Below the pieces are notes generated by a model that saw only the letters and a list, made by a program, of their open reading frames with translations, did not search any database and had not been told where the DNA came from. The position numbers and the translations under genes were made by a program. 64,000 nt of DNA. Source: Streptomyces sp. H27-H1 (GTDB taxonomy: Bacteria > Actinomycetota > Actinomycetes > Streptomycetales > Streptomycetaceae). Each line of letters starts with the position of its first letter. Positions within the stretch are counted from its first letter, which is position 1. Where the stretch lies: the NCBI RefSeq assembly GCF_026627445.1, contig NZ_JAPNLJ010000012.1, positions 29,654 through 93,653 of the forward strand, read 5' to 3'. Positions 56,319 through 64,000 of the stretch are shown here, in pieces.

Positions 56319-59300
56319 CTAGCCCTCTGACGTCTTGCCACCCGAACGAGTGGAACCCGCTGTCGCACCGGCCTTCACGCCCCCCGCGCCCTGGCCGCCG
56401 ACCCCGGGCTTTCCGCCACCCGAAGGTGCCTCGAATGATTCCAACGCCTCAAGAACGTCCTGGACACGGGAGATCTCCGCCTGAATGTCCTCGCGCCTGC
56501 GCACGAGGACCTCCAGCTCGCGCCGGCCCTCCTCGACGATACGTCCGGCCTCCGCCGTCGCCTCCGCGAGAGTGCCCTCGGCCGCCCGGACCAGCTCGGC
56601 CTTCTTCTGCTCGGCCTCCTTGAGCAGCGCCTCCGCCTTGCGCACCGCGGCGATACGGACCTTGCTCGCCTCGCTGCTCGCGTCCGATACCAGCTCCTTG
56701 GCCTTCGCGTCGGCCTCGATGCTCTGCTCGGTCGCCGCCCGCACCAGCTTGTCCACGCGCTCGCCGGCCGACTTCATCTGCTCGGCCGACTCCCGGCGGG
56801 CCCGCTCGTGCAGCTCCTCGACCTCCGCCTCGACGCGGCCGCGCAGCTCCTCCGCCCGTTCCCTTATGGCCGACGCATCGCTGCGCGCCCCGACCAGAAG
56901 TTCGTCGGCGTCCGTACGGGCCTTCTCCACCAGGGAGTTGCCCTCCACGGTCGCCTCCGAGGCGATCCGCGCGGCTTCCTTGCGCGCCGCGTCGACCATC
57001 GCGTCCGCCTGCTCCTCGGCCGCCGTCGTGGCGGCCAGGGCCTGCTTCTGTGCGTCCCCGGTGAGCTTCTCGGCCTCCGAGGAGGCCTCCGTGATGAGCC
57101 GGTCGACCTGCGTCGCGGCCTCGCTGCGGCGCTTGTTGGCTTCCTCGCGGGCCTCGTCGAGCACCCGCTCCGACGCGGTACGGGCCTCGCTGCGGATCCG
57201 CTCCGCCTCGGTGGCGGCCTCGGCCTTGACCCGCTCGGCCTCGGACCGGGTCCGGGTCGCGTGCTCCTGCGCCGAGGACAGCGCCTCGGCGGCCTCGGTA
57301 CGCAGCCGCTGGGCCTCGGTCGCCGCCTCGCCGACCGTGCGCTCGGTGTCCTTGCGGGTCTGCTCGGTGAGCCGGTCCGCCTCCGCGACGGCCTCGCCGA
57401 TCAGCTGGTCGGCCTGCTCGGCGGCCTCGGTACGGATCCGGCCGGCCTCGGCGCGTGCCTCGTCCAGGGTCCGCTCGGACTCCCGCTCGGCGCCGGCCAG
57501 GGTCTCGTTCGCCGCGACCGTGACACGGTCCGCCTCCGCGGTGGCCTCGCCGATGATCCGGCCGCCGTCCGCGCGGGCGTCGTCAAGGGTGCGGGCCGCC
57601 TCGGCGCGCAGCCGGTCGGCCTGCGCCGCGGCCTCGCCGACGGTGGCCTCGTTGGCCCTGCGCGTCTCCTCGACGAGCCGGTCGCCCTCGGTGCGCGCAT
57701 CGACGAGGATCCCCGTCGCGTCCCGCTCGGCCCCGGCCAGGGTCTGTGCGGCCTGCGCCGTGAGCTGCTCGGCCTTCGCGTTCGCCCCGTCCAGAATGGC
57801 GGCCGCCTCGGCCCGCAGGGCCTCGGCCGCCAACTCGGCCTCACGGGAAGCCAGCGCGGCTGCCGCACGGGCTTCCTCGGTGTGCCGGTCGGCTTCCGAG
57901 GTGGCCTCGGCGATCAGGCGGTCGGCCTGCTCGGCCGCCTCCGTACGCAGCCGGTTCGCCTCGCCGCGGGCCTCGTCCAGCGTGCTCGCGGACTCGGTGC
58001 GGGCCGCCTCGGCGGAGGCCTCGGCCTCGGCCGTCAGCCGCTCCGCCTCGGTCGCCGCCGCGGCGACCGTCAGCTCGTTGGCCGCGCGGGTTTCCTCGGT
58101 GTGGCGACCGGCCTCGGCCGTGGCCTCCGCGACGATCCGGCCGCCTTCGGTGCGCGCGGCCTCCAGGGACTCCGCGGCCTCGCCACGGATCCGGTTCGCG
58201 TCGTCCCGGGCGTCGGCCTTCGTACGGGCCGCGTCGCGCTCGGAGGCGGCCAGTGCGTCGGTGGCCTCCGTGCGGACCCGCTGCGCGTATTCCGCGGTGT
58301 CCGTGCGCAGCTGCTCGGCCTCGGCGATCGCGTCGCCGACGGTCCGCTCGGCCAGCGCCTTCGCCGCGTCCGTCTCGGTGCGTGCCTCGCTGCGGATCCG
58401 GTTGGCGTCCTCGGTGGCCCGCTCCCGTTCCGCGTAGGCGTCTGCGCGGACCCGGCCGGCCTCTTCCCCGGCCTCCGTCCTCGTACGCTCCGCGGAGTGC
58501 TCGGCCGCGCTGCGCAGTCCCGCGACCTCTTCCTCTGCCTGCTCGTGCAGCCCGGCGACGGAGTCGCGCACCTGCTGGGCGGTGGCCTCGGCCGCCGCGA
58601 CCACCTCGGACGCGCGCCGCTCGGCCTCCTCGGTGAGCCAGACGGCCTCGGCCGTGGCCTCCTCGGAACGCTTGCGGGCCTGGGCGAGGAGCTCCTCGCT
58701 CTCCTCCCGGGCCTGCGCCCGCTCGCTCTCCGCGTCCGTACGCGCCGAAGCGAGGGTCTCCTCGGACTCCCGGCGGCGCCGGGCGGCCTCCTCCTGGGCG
58801 GCGGCCAGGGCCTCGGCGGCCTCCTGCGCGACCCGCTCGGCGGCGGCCTTGGCCTCCGATCGCAGCCGGTCCGCGGTCTCCTGCGCCTCGGAGCGCAGCC
58901 GCTCGGCCTCGGCCTCGGCCTCGCCGGTGAGCCGCAGCGCGGACTGCTCGGCCTCCGCGCGGACCCGGCCGGCGTCCTCGGCGGCGTCGGTGCGCAGCTG
59001 GTCGGCCTCCGCCTCCGACTGCGCCTGCAGCGTGCGGATCCGCTCCGCGGACTCGGCGCGCAGCCGGTCGCTCTCCTCAGTGGTCTCCTTGCGGATGTTC
59101 TCGGCGGCCGCCCGGGCGTCGCGGAGCGTCTGCTCGGCGGTCGTCAGGCGTCCCTCGGCGTCGGTGTGCAGCCGGACGAGTTCCTCGTCGGCCTCCGCCC
59201 GCTTCGCCGCCAGCGCACGCTCGGTCTCCTCGCGCCGCACGGCCGCCGCGGCGTCCGCCTCGGCCCGTACCGACTCGGCCTGCTCCTCGGATTCCGTGCG

Positions 59301-60908
59301 CAGCCGCTCGGCCTCGGCACGGGTCCGCTCCAGGGTCTCCTCGGCCTGCTTGCGCAGGGTGGTGGCGCGCTCGACGGCCTCGCCGCGGACCCGCTCGCTC
59401 TCGGTGTTCGCTCCGGAGCGCACCTCGTCGGCGTCGGCACGGGACTTGCCCAGCAGCTCCTCGGCGGTCCTGGCCGCCTCCTCGATCTGCTGGACGGCCT
59501 CGCGGCGGGCCTCGCCGCGGATCCGCTCGCCCTCGGCGACGGCCTCCGCGCGCAGCTGCTCGGCCTCGCCGCGCAGCCGGCGGGCTTCCTCCTGGAGCTC
59601 GACCGTACGGGCCCGGTACTCCTCCGTGTCGTCCTTCGCGGCGCCCTTGAGCTCATCGGCCGTGGTGGCGGCCTGGGCGCGCAGCCGCTCTGCCTCTGCC
59701 TCGGCCTCGCCGCGGATCCGCTCGGCCTCCTCGGACGCGGCCCGGGTGGTGGCGCGGGCGTCCTCGGAGGCCTTGTTCAGTACCTCTTCGGCGGTGCGGG
59801 CCGCCTTCGCCAGCTGGGCCGCCGTGTCCTCGGCCGCGGCGGTACGGGCCTGCTCGCCGGCCTCGGTGCGCAGCCGGTCGGTGTCCGCTCGGGCGTCGGC
59901 GAGCGCCTGCTCGGCCTCGGCCTTGAGGGTTTCGGCTTCCTTGTTGGCCTCGCCGACGAGGCGGGCCACCTGCTCCTTGGCCGTACGGGTGCGCTGCTCG
60001 TTGACGGATTCCGCCGAGGCCAGCTGCCGTGCGGCGCTCTCCTTGGCCTCCGCGAGGAGCTTCTCGGCGGCCGCGCGGGCCTCCCGCAGGGTGCCGTCGG
60101 CCTCCTGGGCGCGCTGCTCGGCGACCCGGGCGAGGTCCATCGTCTGCTGGCGGGTCTGCTCGGCCTCGGCGGAGGTGGTGGAGCGCAGCCGCTCCGCGTG
60201 CTCGGTGGCCTCCTGGGCCTGCGCGGAGGCGGCGGTCAGCAGCCGCTCGGCCTCCTTGCGGGCGCGCAGCAGCGTCGACTCCGCCTCGGCGCGGGCGGTT
60301 TCGTTGTCGGCGGCGAGCCGGCGGGTGCCCTCGGAGGCGACCCGGGCGGCCTCGGCGCGCGCTGCGTTCAGGGTCTGCTCGGCCTCGACGCGGGACTCGT
60401 CCATGAGCCGGCGGGCCTGGGACTCGGTGCGGGCACGCAACTGCTCGGCCCAGGCCACGTTCTCGTTGACGTGGGCTTCCACCGTCTGGCGGCGCTCGCT
60501 GAGCTCCTGGTCCAGGCGCTGGCGGCGGTTGACGGCCTCGGCGTGCAGTTCGGCCTGGAGCCGCGCCTGGTGTTCGGCGTGCTCCTGGAGGATGCGCTGG
60601 GTCTGCGCCCGGACGTCGCGCAGTTCGCGCTCGGCGTCGGAACGCATCTGGTCGGCCTGGATCTGGGCATTGCGAAGCAGCTGCTCCGCCTGGTACCCCA
60701 TGTCCGCGCCGTCGTAGGCGGGGCGGGACGCCAGGTTGCGGCGTACCTCGTGGAGCTTGGCGCGCAGCACCTCGACCTGGTATCCCAGGTCATCGGCGTG
60801 CTGGACGGCCTTCCCGCGTTCCTTCTTCAGCCGCTCCATCTCGGCTTCGAAGCGCGAGAGATGGTCGGCCTCGGCCTGATGGCTCTCCTGGCTTTCGTAG
60901 CCCCGCAC
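56319..60908 (-). CDS. scy: Polarity scaffold protein Scy
   Basis: About 1529 residues from GTG 60908 (VRGYESQESHQAEADHLSRF); the frame extends to 61064 without coiled-coil character. It is almost wholly coiled coil, with long repeats of the type AEAERLRTEA and EEAGRVRADA, the unusual longer-period pattern known for Scy. Residues 25-60 contain DLGYQVEVLRAKLHEVRRNL. The C-terminal ~35 residues are Gly/Ala/Ser-rich. Scy nucleates the tip-organising complex with DivIVA, FilP and ParA. Very large plus-strand open frames opposite it are composition artefacts. Confidence 0.93.
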   Translation of the reverse strand: MRGYESQESHQAEADHLSRFEAEMERLKKERGKAVQHADDLGYQVEVLRAKLHEVRRNLASRPAYDGADMGYQAEQLLRNAQIQADQMRSDAERELRDVRAQTQRILQEHAEHQARLQAELHAEAVNRRQRLDQELSERRQTVEAHVNENVAWAEQLRARTESQARRLMDESRVEAEQTLNAARAEAARVASEGTRRLAADNETARAEAESTLLRARKEAERLLTAASAQAQEATEHAERLRSTTSAEAEQTRQQTMDLARVAEQRAQEADGTLREARAAAEKLLAEAKESAARQLASAESVNEQRTRTAKEQVARLVGEANKEAETLKAEAEQALADARADTDRLRTEAGEQARTAAAEDTAAQLAKAARTAEEVLNKASEDARATTRAASEEAERIRGEAEAEAERLRAQAATTADELKGAAKDDTEEYRARTVELQEEARRLRGEAEQLRAEAVAEGERIRGEARREAVQQIEEAARTAEELLGKSRADADEVRSGANTESERVRGEAVERATTLRKQAEETLERTRAEAERLRTESEEQAESVRAEADAAAAVRREETERALAAKRAEADEELVRLHTDAEGRLTTAEQTLRDARAAAENIRKETTEESDRLRAESAERIRTLQAQSEAEADQLRTDAAEDAGRVRAEAEQSALRLTGEAEAEAERLRSEAQETADRLRSEAKAAAERVAQEAAEALAAAQEEAARRRRESEETLASARTDAESERAQAREESEELLAQARKRSEEATAEAVWLTEEAERRASEVVAAAEATAQQVRDSVAGLHEQAEEEVAGLRSAAEHSAERTRTEAGEEAGRVRADAYAERERATEDANRIRSEARTETDAAKALAERTVGDAIAEAEQLRTDTAEYAQRVRTEATDALAASERDAARTKADARDDANRIRGEAAESLEAARTEGGRIVAEATAEAGRHTEETRAANELTVAAAATEAERLTAEAEASAEAARTESASTLDEARGEANRLRTEAAEQADRLIAEATSEADRHTEEARAAAALASREAELAAEALRAEAAAILDGANAKAEQLTAQAAQTLAGAERDATGILVDARTEGDRLVEETRRANEATVGEAAAQADRLRAEAARTLDDARADGGRIIGEATAEADRVTVAANETLAGAERESERTLDEARAEAGRIRTEAAEQADQLIGEAVAEADRLTEQTRKDTERTVGEAATEAQRLRTEAAEALSSAQEHATRTRSEAERVKAEAATEAERIRSEARTASERVLDEAREEANKRRSEAATQVDRLITEASSEAEKLTGDAQKQALAATTAAEEQADAMVDAARKEAARIASEATVEGNSLVEKARTDADELLVGARSDASAIRERAEELRGRVEAEVEELHERARRESAEQMKSAGERVDKLVRAATEQSIEADAKAKELVSDASSEASKVRIAAVRKAEALLKEAEQKKAELVRAAEGTLAEATAEAGRIVEEGRRELEVLVRRREDIQAEISRVQDVLEALESFEAPSGGGKPGVGGQGAGGVKAGATAGSTRSGGKTSEG

Positions 60909-61088
60909 AGCGCGGTCCCATCCGTCCCCTGGTCGCAAGCTCAATCCCAAATGAGCGCCGTCCGCCCGCTGAACGACGCCCCGGGGAATCGTGTCAGACA
61001 GCGGGGCTGGGGATACAGGCCCCGACCCCGTCTCCGCGCCGAACCCCGGCCGAGCCAAAGCCACTCTACCGGCCGGGGAAACGGGACA

Positions 61089-61517
61089 TCAGTGGTCGGG
61101 GTTGCTCGTCACCAGTTCCGTCAGGACGCCATGGCAGTCCTTGGGGTGCAGGAAGGTGATCGAGGAGCCCATCGAGCCGGTGCGGGGCTGGTCGTAGAGG
61201 ACGCGGACGCCCTTGCCGCGGATGGCCTCGGAGTCGCCCTGGACGTCCTCGGTGCCGAAGGCGATGTGGTGGACGCCCTCGCCGTTCTTGGCCAGCCACT
61301 TGCCGACCGCGGAGTCCTCGCGGGTGGCTTCCAGCAGCTGGATGTACGAGGCACCGCCGTCGGAGGTGCCGTTGATCTTCAGCATGGCTTCGCGGACACC
61401 CTGCTCCTCGTTGACCTCGGAGTGGAACACCTCGAAGCCGTACGTGGCACGGTAGAACTCCACCGTCTTGTCCAGGTCGAAGCAGGCGATCCCGATGTGG
61501 TCGATTCTTGTCAGCAT
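61089..61517 (-). CDS. mce: Methylmalonyl-CoA epimerase
   Basis: 142 residues from ATG 61517 (MLTRIDHIGIACFDLDKTVE). It interconverts (2R)- and (2S)-methylmalonyl-CoA. It has the VOC/glyoxalase fold with metal ligands His7 in DHIGIA, His in GVHHIAFGTED and Glu in GVLTELVTS. An upstream extension to 61628 is open but lacks family sequence. It works with adenosylcobalamin-dependent mutase and with MeaB, encoded 1.4 kb away. Confidence 0.95.
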   Translation of the reverse strand: MLTRIDHIGIACFDLDKTVEFYRATYGFEVFHSEVNEEQGVREAMLKINGTSDGGASYIQLLEATREDSAVGKWLAKNGEGVHHIAFGTEDVQGDSEAIRGKGVRVLYDQPRTGSMGSSITFLHPKDCHGVLTELVTSNPDH

Positions 61518-61654
61518 GGACACAGTGCAGCGCCCCGGGACGCGGTTACGCAACGTGCGCGCGATCACACTGACGGGCCGATGACGGCACGGGTACCGCT
61601 CAGTACATTCGGGTAAACCCTCGTTCACTCCTCATCTTCAAGGGGCTGTGCTCC

Positions 61655-62851
61655 ATGTCCGGAACGAACAACACCACGTCAGTGATCGTCGCAGGGGCCC
61701 GCACGCCCATGGGGCGACTGCTCGGCTCGCTGAAGTCCTTCTCGGGTGCCGACCTCGGCGGCTTCGCCATCAAGTCCGCGCTGGAACGGGCCGGGATCTC
61801 CGGCGACCAGGTCCAGTACGTGATCATGGGGCAGGTGCTTCAGGCCGGTGCGGGCCAGATCCCTGCCCGCCAGGCCGCCGTCAAGGGCGGAATCCCGATG
61901 AACGTGCCCGCCCTCACCATCAACAAGGTGTGCCTGTCGGGTCTGGACGCCATCGCCCTGGCGGACCAGCTCATCCGCGCCGGGGAGTTCGACATCGTGG
62001 TCGCGGGCGGCCAGGAGTCCATGACCAACGCCCCCCACCTGCTGCCGAAGTCCCGCGAGGGCTTCAAGTACGGTGCCATCGAGATGCTCGACGCCATGGC
62101 CTACGACGGTCTCACCGACGCCTTCGAGAACATCCCGATGGGCCTGTCCACCGAGACCCACAACGCCCGTCTGGGCATCGAGCGGGCCCCGCAGGACGCG
62201 TTCGCGGCCACCTCCCACCAGCGGGCAGCCGCCGCGCAGAAGAACGGCGTCTTCGAGGCCGAGATCACCCCGGTCGAGATCCCGCAGCGCAAGGGCGAGC
62301 CCGTGGTGTTCTCGCAGGACGAGGGCATTCGGGCGGAGACCACCACCGAGTCCCTCGGCAAGCTGCGCCCGGCCTTCGCGAAGGACGGCACCATCACCGC
62401 GGGCACGTCCTCGCAGATCAGCGACGGGGCCGCGGCCGTGGTCGTGATGAGCAAGGCCAAGGCCGAGGAGCTCGGCCTGGAGTGGCTCGCCGAGATCGGC
62501 GCCCACGGCAATGTGGCGGGCCCGGACAACTCGCTCCAGTCTCAGCCCTCCAACGCGATCCTGCACGCCCTGAAGAAGGAGGGCCTCGGAGTCGAGGACC
62601 TCGACCTCATCGAGATCAACGAGGCCTTCGCGGCGGTCGCCGTGCAGTCAATGAAGGACCTCGGAGTGACCCCGGAAAAGGTGAACGTCAACGGCGGCGC
62701 CATCGCCCTGGGCCACCCGATCGGCATGTCCGGCGCCCGTGTGGTGCTGCACCTGGCGCTGGAGCTCAAGCGCCGCGGCGGCGGGGTCGGCGCGGCCGCC
62801 CTGTGCGGTGGCGGCGGCCAGGGCGACGCCCTGATCGTCCGCGTCCCGTAG
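61655..62851 (+). CDS. Acetyl-CoA C-acetyltransferase (thiolase)
   Basis: 398 residues from ATG 61655. It condenses two acetyl-CoA to acetoacetyl-CoA or splits the product. Catalytic residues: Cys93 in [11 protein letters not shown], His354 in [13 protein letters not shown] and Cys384 in [13 protein letters not shown]. It has the biosynthetic-type full length. With the 3-hydroxybutyryl-CoA dehydrogenase at 43.8 kb it could supply the ethylmalonyl-CoA route, which yields methylmalonyl-CoA. Confidence 0.95.
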   Translation: MSGTNNTTSVIVAGARTPMGRLLGSLKSFSGADLGGFAIKSALERAGISGDQVQYVIMGQVLQAGAGQIPARQAAVKGGIPMNVPALTINKVCLSGLDAIALADQLIRAGEFDIVVAGGQESMTNAPHLLPKSREGFKYGAIEMLDAMAYDGLTDAFENIPMGLSTETHNARLGIERAPQDAFAATSHQRAAAAQKNGVFEAEITPVEIPQRKGEPVVFSQDEGIRAETTTESLGKLRPAFAKDGTITAGTSSQISDGAAAVVVMSKAKAEELGLEWLAEIGAHGNVAGPDNSLQSQPSNAILHALKKEGLGVEDLDLIEINEAFAAVAVQSMKDLGVTPEKVNVNGGAIALGHPIGMSGARVVLHLALELKRRGGGVGAAALCGGGGQGDALIVRVP

Positions 62852-62934
62852 TCGCGGGGCGGCCGCCCGGCCGCCCCGCACCCCTGCCCGTACGAGACCC
62901 GCGGGACCCGCGAGAACGAAGGAGCGCAGCAAGA

Positions 62935-63921
62935 ATGACGGCGGTGGACGTCCCCCAGCTGGTGGCCCAGGCCCGTGAGGGCAGGCCGCGAGCGGTCGCC
63001 CGGCTGATCTCGCTGGTCGAGGGGGCGTCCCCGCAGCTGCGCGAGGTGATGGCGGCGCTGGCCCCGCTCACGGGCGGCGCGTACGTGGTGGGCCTCACCG
63101 GCTCCCCGGGCGTCGGCAAGTCCACGACCACCTCGGCGCTGGTCTCCGCGTACCGCAAGGCCGGCAAGCGGGTCGGCGTCCTGGCCGTCGACCCGTCCTC
63201 GCCGTTCAGCGGGGGCGCGCTGCTCGGGGACCGGGTGCGGATGTCGGACCACGCCTCCGACCCCGGGGTGTACATCCGCTCCATGGCCACCCGCGGTCAC
63301 CTGGGCGGCCTCGCCTGGGCCGCCCCGCAGGCGATCCGGGTGCTGGACGCGGCCGGCTGCGAGGTGATCCTGGTCGAGACCGTCGGGGTCGGGCAGTCGG
63401 AGGTGGAGATCGCGGCGCAGGCCGACACCTCGGTGGTGCTGCTGGCCCCGGGCATGGGCGACGGGATCCAGGCCGCGAAGGCGGGCATCCTGGAGATCGG
63501 CGACGTCTACGTGGTGAACAAGGCCGACCGGGACGGTGCGGACGCCACCGCCCGGGAGCTGAACCACATGCTGAGCCTGGGGGAGTCCCGGGGCAAGGGC
63601 GACTGGCGGCCGCCGATCGTGAAGACGGTCGCGGCCCGGGCCACGGGCATCGACGAGCTGGTCGAGGCGCTGGAGAAGCACCGGGCGTGGATGGACGAGC
63701 GCGGGGTGCTGGCGCAGCGGCGTACGGCCCGGGCAGCGCGAGAGGTGGAAACGATCGCGATCACCGCGCTGCGGGCGCGGCTCGCCGATGTGCACGGCGA
63801 CGCCCGGCTGGAGGCGCTGGCCGCGCGGGTCGCGCGGGGCGAGCTGGACCCGTACGCGGCCTCGGACGCGCTGCTGGCGACTCTGACGGAACCGGATGCG
63901 GAGCCCGCGGGCCGGTCATAG
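62935..63921 (+). CDS. meaB: Methylmalonyl-CoA mutase-associated GTPase MeaB
   Basis: 328 residues from ATG 62935. It is a G3E-type GTPase that loads and protects adenosylcobalamin on methylmalonyl-CoA mutase. Walker A is GLTGSPGVGKSTTTSALV (about residue 55), the switch region is LAVDPSSPFSGGALLGDRVR, and VETVGVGQSEVE and the base motif NKAD are present. The C-terminal arm (EVETIAITALRARLADVHGD) is the dimerisation region. It lies after the thiolase and probably shares its transcript. Confidence 0.96.
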   Translation: MTAVDVPQLVAQAREGRPRAVARLISLVEGASPQLREVMAALAPLTGGAYVVGLTGSPGVGKSTTTSALVSAYRKAGKRVGVLAVDPSSPFSGGALLGDRVRMSDHASDPGVYIRSMATRGHLGGLAWAAPQAIRVLDAAGCEVILVETVGVGQSEVEIAAQADTSVVLLAPGMGDGIQAAKAGILEIGDVYVVNKADRDGADATARELNHMLSLGESRGKGDWRPPIVKTVAARATGIDELVEALEKHRAWMDERGVLAQRRTARAAREVETIAITALRARLADVHGDARLEALAARVARGELDPYAASDALLATLTEPDAEPAGRS

Positions 63922-63961
63922 ACTGGCGAACGCCCGGAATGCCCCGACGCAGGGAGGTTTC

Positions 63962-64000
63962 ATGGCGAAGCGCGGTAACAAGAAGCGAGCCCGTAGGAAG
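63962..64000 (+). CDS. Probable 50S ribosomal protein bL37, partial at window edge
   Basis: The gene is cut by the window end. ATG 63962 follows GGGAGG and the visible product is MAKRGNKKRARRK, 13 residues, six or seven of them basic. Small actinobacterial ribosomal protein bL37 (about 24 residues, first seen in mycobacterial ribosome structures) starts in just this way, MAKRGxKKRxRK. The match is from memory and the C-terminus is not visible. Confidence 0.55.
   Translation, partial: MAKRGNKKRARRK

Noticed and set aside
56485..61616. Very long plus-strand open frames (up to about 1600 codons) opposite scy
   Set aside because: They mirror the repetitive, GC3-rich coiled-coil gene. Their translations are Leu/Gly/Arg or Ser/Ala/Arg runs without domain sequence, and scy itself is recognisable on the minus strand.

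Overview
This is a high-GC actinobacterial chromosome segment, almost certainly from Streptomyces. The evidence is third-position G/C codon use, many GTG and TTG starts, DUF397/WhiJ-type regulators, the hyphal cytoskeleton genes filP and scy, an actinobacterial Rho with a large Q/G-rich insertion, and NucS mismatch repair. From about 11.5 kb to the right end the gene order is the one I recall for the S. coelicolor SCO535x-SCO540x interval (lysA-hom-thrC-thrB-rho, rpmE-prfA-prmC, glyA, wecA-like, atp operon, chiC, nucS, filP-scy, mce, thiolase, meaB). That comparison is from memory, not a search.

Layout. 1-1.2 kb holds gene debris: a frameshifted small gene and an ATPase fragment. 1.2-3.7 kb is an XPB-like helicase-associated protein. 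3.7-5.5 kb is a WhiJ/DUF397/anti-sigma-type regulatory trio. 5.5-11.2 kb is an accessory island: a broken Uma2 nuclease gene, two divergent nuclease-helicase (DUF2075) paralogues with mirror-image leaders, and a DUF3800 gene. It ends beside the 3' end of a tRNA-Arg gene (11461-11532), a typical integration point. 11.7-18.6 kb holds a response regulator, the ArgS-like nrtL, and the lysine/threonine genes lysA, hom, thrC and thrB. 19-27.9 kb holds rho, an LCP cell-wall ligase, rpmE, prfA, prmC, a Sua5-type tRNA-modification gene, a phosphatase-like gene lacking its catalytic Cys, and a divergent glyA. 28-37.5 kb is a WecA/MraY-type transferase followed by atpI-B-E-F-H-A-G-D-C. 37.6-51 kb holds a DUF2550 gene, a secreted GH18 chitinase, a two-component pair, a PduO cobalamin adenosyltransferase, 3-hydroxybutyryl-CoA dehydrogenase, a STAS protein, a large membrane-anchored ATPase, nucS and small genes. 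51-55 kb is a tandem pair of ABC transporters. 55-61 kb is filP and scy. 61-64 kb is methylmalonyl-CoA epimerase, a thiolase, meaB and the start of a probable bL37 gene.

How genes work together: cobalamin adenosylation (43.0 kb), methylmalonyl-CoA epimerase, MeaB and the acyl-CoA enzymes form a dispersed propionyl/acetoacetyl-CoA set. FilP and Scy organise tip growth. RF1 and PrmC act together in translation termination. Regulatory sites visible by eye include a Rex-like operator before atpI, DasR-like palindromes in a textbook chitinase promoter, a 16-bp inverted repeat before hom, strong hairpins before atpC, and several long-stem terminators.

The most unusual structure is at 8.07-8.33 kb. 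Two divergent nuclease-helicase genes carry the same leader in mirror image, and in each a stable hairpin captures the ribosome-binding G-run.
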